A DNA stretch of 6,202 bases from Methylococcaceae bacterium UBA659 (GTDB lineage Bacteria > Pseudomonadota > Gammaproteobacteria > Methylococcales > Methylomonadaceae), in assembly GCA_002299495.1 (NCBI GenBank), contig DBNZ01000117.1, positions 15,250 to 21,451 on the forward strand, written 5' to 3'. Below, piece after piece: positions 3,779-6,202 of the stretch; the stretch's first letter is position 1; every line of letters starts with the position of its first letter. Under the pieces are notes generated by a model that made no database searches, was not told where the DNA came from, and saw nothing but the letters and a program-made list of their open reading frames with translations. Both the position numbers and the translations under genes were made by a program.

Positions 3779-6202
3779 TTATCCCACCCAAAACCTTGCG
3801 TTCCTGAACAGGCGCATCCATGCTCCGTATTCGCCCCAATCGGGGGGGTACCAAGAATTTTGTAGGGTTCTGAAACAACGCTCAGGATGCGGCATCATGA
3901 TGGTAAAACGGCCATCCTGCGTGGTCAGACCGGCGATGCCCATTGGCGAACCGTTGGGATTGGCGGGAAAAGCTGTGGTTTTGTTCCCGTAGTTGTCAAC
4001 ATAACAAAGGCTAACCCATTTTGAATCCATTACTTGCTGCGGGCCATCGCCGAACTCGGCGCGGCCTTCGCCGTGGGCTACCGCTACCGGCATCCGGGAA
4101 CCGGCCATGTCGGACAGCAAAATGGATGGGGAATCTTGCACCTCCACCATCACCACCCGAGCCTCAAATTGTTCGGACAGGTTACGTTTGAAACTGGGCC
4201 AATGGTCTGACCCAGGGATCAATTCCTTAAGCTGCGCCAGCATCTGACAACCGTTGCATACGCCTAAGGCAAAACTGTCTTCGCGTTGGAAAAAAGCCGT
4301 GAACTCGTCCCGTGCACGGGCATTGCACAAGATGGACTTAGCCCAACCGCCGCCCGCACCTAAGACATCGCCGTAAGAAAACCCGCCGCAAGCGGCAAGC
4401 CCCTTGAAATCGGCCAAACTGACCCGGCCGTCGGTGATGTCGCTGCTATGGACATCGACGGCGGTGAACCCGGCGCGGTCGAATGCCGCCGCCATCTCCA
4501 AATGGCCGTTGACGCCTTGCTCGCGCAGGATGGCGATTTTTGGCCTACCCAAGGCCAGATAAGGCGCGGTAATGTCGTCATGGACATTAAAGGTCAAAAA
4601 AGCCTGTAACCCGGGGTCGCGGTCGTCATCAATCGTGGCAAATTGCTGTTGGGCGCAATCGGGGTTGTCACGCAGGGCTTGCATCCGGTAGCCGGTTTCC
4701 GACCAAACCGACTGCAACTCGGAGCGGCTGGCGGAATAAATTTGCCCGCCGGCATGGTGGATGGTCAGTTGCTGTCCGGCCACCGTATGGCCGATGCGGT
4801 GGATACAATCGACCAAACCGTTATGGGTCAGCAGCTTGACAACCTCACGGTAATCGCTGTCACGGATTTGCAGGACGGCGCCTAATTCTTCGTTGAACAG
4901 GATGGCAAGCAAGTCTTCGCCCATGCCGTCCAGTTCTAAATGCACGCCCATGCGGCCCGCGAACAGCATTTCCGCCACGGTCGCCAGCAAACCGCCATCG
5001 GAGCGGTCATGATAGGCCAAAATCTTGCCGTGATGGTTTAGGGTTTGTATGGATTCAAAAAAAGCTTTCAATAATGCCGGTTGTTCCAAGTCAGGGCACA
5101 GGTCGCCGAGTTGCCGGTAAACTTGCGCCAACACCGAACCGCCCAAACGGTTTTTCCCGGCGCTCACATCAATCAGCAGCAACACGCTGTTTTCTATGGG
5201 CTGTAATTGCGGGGTCAAGGTTTTGCTGATGTCGATGACCGGGGCAAAGGCGGAAATAACCAACGACAAAGGGGCGGTCATGGTTTTTTGTTGGCCGCCA
5301 TCCTGCCATACGGTTTTCATAGACAAGGAATCCTTACCCACCGGTATGGCCAGCCCTAAGGCCGGGCATAATGCCATGGCCACCGCTTTTACGGTATCGA
5401 ACAGGGCGGCGTCTGCGCCTTCGCCACCCGCCGCCGCCATCCAATTAGCGGACAGTTTTACGTCATGCAGGGTATCAATCCGTGCCGCCGCCAAGTTCGT
5501 CAAGGCTTCCCCGATGGCTATCCGGCCAGACGCGGGGGCGTCAATCAGGGCGATGGGCGCACGTTCCCCCATTGCCATCGCCTCGCCGGTTTGGGCCTGA
5601 AAACCGGAGGCCGTCACCGCCGCATCCGAGACCGGCACTTGCCAAGGCCCGACCATCTGGTCACGCGCCACTAAACCGGTCACCGAGCGGTCGCCGATAT
5701 GGATCAAAAAGCTTTTGTCCGCGACGGCGGGAAAGGCCAGCACCCGCCTGACCGCCTCCGCCAACACAATGCCGTGGGTATCCAACGGTGATAACGGAGG
5801 TTTGATGCGGCTGGCGTAGCGGTGCATTTTGGGCGGTTTACCGAACAAGACGGACATCGGCAAGTCCACCGGATGGTTGCCAAACCATTCATCGTGCAGG
5901 ACCAATCGTTCTTGTTCGGTGGCCTCGCCAATGACCGCAAACAAGCAACGTTCGCGCTCGCAAAAGGCCGTGAACAACGGCAACGATTCTGGCTTGATCG
6001 CCAGCACATAGCGTTCTTGCGCCTCGTTGCACCACAGTTGCATCGGCGACAATCCGGTATCGACGCTAATGACCTTACGCAATTCAAACTGGCCGCCGCG
6101 CTGGCTACCGTGGATGATTTCCGGGACGGCGTTGGCCAGGCCACGCGCGCCGACATCGTGGATGGAGAGGATCGGGCTGGTCTCGCCGAGCGCGTTACAG
6201 CG
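3779..6202 (-). CDS. purL: Phosphoribosylformylglycinamidine synthase (PurL, large form), 5' end outside window
   Basis: The frame is open to the right edge, so this is the C-terminal 807 residues of a protein normally near 1,290; about 480-490 residues are missing. The enzyme converts FGAR, glutamine and ATP to FGAM, glutamate, ADP and phosphate in de novo purine synthesis. Numbering from the window edge, the synthase half shows SIHDVG (13-18), CNEAQERYVLAI (58-69), LSANWMAAAGGEGAD (250-264), PVGKDSLSMKT (287-297) and YHDRSDGGLL (397-406). The fused class I glutaminase domain starts near 554 (PKIAILREQGVNG) and has the nucleophile Cys649 in GVCNGCQML and His772/Glu774 in PHPER, so the triad is intact. 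Large fused PurL is the form of gamma- and betaproteobacteria and of eukaryotes, unlike the PurL/PurQ/PurS set. Two substitutions in conserved glycine-rich loops are noted in the findings. The reading ends with a normal TAA and family-typical C-terminus. Confidence 0.97.
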   Translation of the reverse strand, partial: RCNALGETSPILSIHDVGARGLANAVPEIIHGSQRGGQFELRKVISVDTGLSPMQLWCNEAQERYVLAIKPESLPLFTAFCERERCLFAVIGEATEQERLVLHDEWFGNHPVDLPMSVLFGKPPKMHRYASRIKPPLSPLDTHGIVLAEAVRRVLAFPAVADKSFLIHIGDRSVTGLVARDQMVGPWQVPVSDAAVTASGFQAQTGEAMAMGERAPIALIDAPASGRIAIGEALTNLAAARIDTLHDVKLSANWMAAAGGEGADAALFDTVKAVAMALCPALGLAIPVGKDSLSMKTVWQDGGQQKTMTAPLSLVISAFAPVIDISKTLTPQLQPIENSVLLLIDVSAGKNRLGGSVLAQVYRQLGDLCPDLEQPALLKAFFESIQTLNHHGKILAYHDRSDGGLLATVAEMLFAGRMGVHLELDGMGEDLLAILFNEELGAVLQIRDSDYREVVKLLTHNGLVDCIHRIGHTVAGQQLTIHHAGGQIYSASRSELQSVWSETGYRMQALRDNPDCAQQQFATIDDDRDPGLQAFLTFNVHDDITAPYLALGRPKIAILREQGVNGHLEMAAAFDRAGFTAVDVHSSDITDGRVSLADFKGLAACGGFSYGDVLGAGGGWAKSILCNARARDEFTAFFQREDSFALGVCNGCQMLAQLKELIPGSDHWPSFKRNLSEQFEARVVMVEVQDSPSILLSDMAGSRMPVAVAHGEGRAEFGDGPQQVMDSKWVSLCYVDNYGNKTTAFPANPNGSPMGIAGLTTQDGRFTIMMPHPERCFRTLQNSWYPPDWGEYGAWMRLFRNARFWVG

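Noticed and set aside
3717..3992. A 91-residue plus-strand frame across the end of purL
   Set aside because: Most of it is antisense to the conserved PurL C-terminus, and no protein features are visible.
5196..5600. A 134-residue plus-strand open frame antisense to purL
   Set aside because: It is fully inside purL, has no upstream signals or recognisable domain, and its composition is that of an antisense shadow.
6080..6082. A TTG as the start of purL
   Set aside because: The codon lies inside the conserved stretch FELRKV, and the 40 codons upstream to the window edge continue the PurL alignment, so the gene is truncated by the window and does not start here.
5704..6156. A 150-residue open frame on the minus strand overlapping purL
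   Set aside because: It lies in another frame within a region where the PurL frame matches the family continuously. Its product is rich in Cys, Arg and Ser without motifs, as expected of a shadow frame in GC-rich coding DNA.

Overview
The window reads as an ordinary chromosomal stretch of a proteobacterium, most likely a gammaproteobacterium. The long single-chain PurL with a fused glutaminase domain and the stand-alone RibA of about 200 residues both fit that group. Base composition looks close to balanced. A methanotroph of the Methylococcales is a reasonable guess from the overall feel of the proteins, but nothing in the window proves it. There is no transposase, integrase, phage gene, tRNA, rRNA or CRISPR array.

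All six genes lie on the minus strand, so transcription runs from right to left. In that order they are: purL (truncated by the right edge; C-terminal 807 residues present), a three-helix membrane protein of unknown function (152 aa), ribA (GTP cyclohydrolase II), a small exported protein of unknown function with a His-rich N-terminus (133 aa), an RMD1/DUF155-family membrane-anchored protein (265 aa), and a HAD-family hydrolase (250 aa). The gaps are 88, 125, 95, 247 and 111 bp. The genes never overlap, and at least three gaps contain promoter-like -10 sequences, so this looks like a run of separately transcribed co-directional genes rather than one tight operon.

Two genes have secure metabolic roles: PurL in de novo purine synthesis and RibA in the first step of riboflavin synthesis. 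They are loosely linked because RibA consumes GTP, an end product of the purine pathway. The HAD and RMD1-family genes can be placed in families but not assigned a substrate. The two unknowns are the most interesting genes. The 152-aa membrane protein carries three tandem heptads, part of a stripe of His/Glu/Asp residues running for about 40 residues. The 133-aa protein is exported and has a possible metal-binding His cluster.

The noncoding sequence contains several inverted repeats. The strongest are a 9-bp stem inside a larger fold in the 247-bp gap before the RMD1 gene, and a 6-bp hairpin within a roughly symmetric 51-bp block before ribA. I see no convincing undescribed multi-gene system here.
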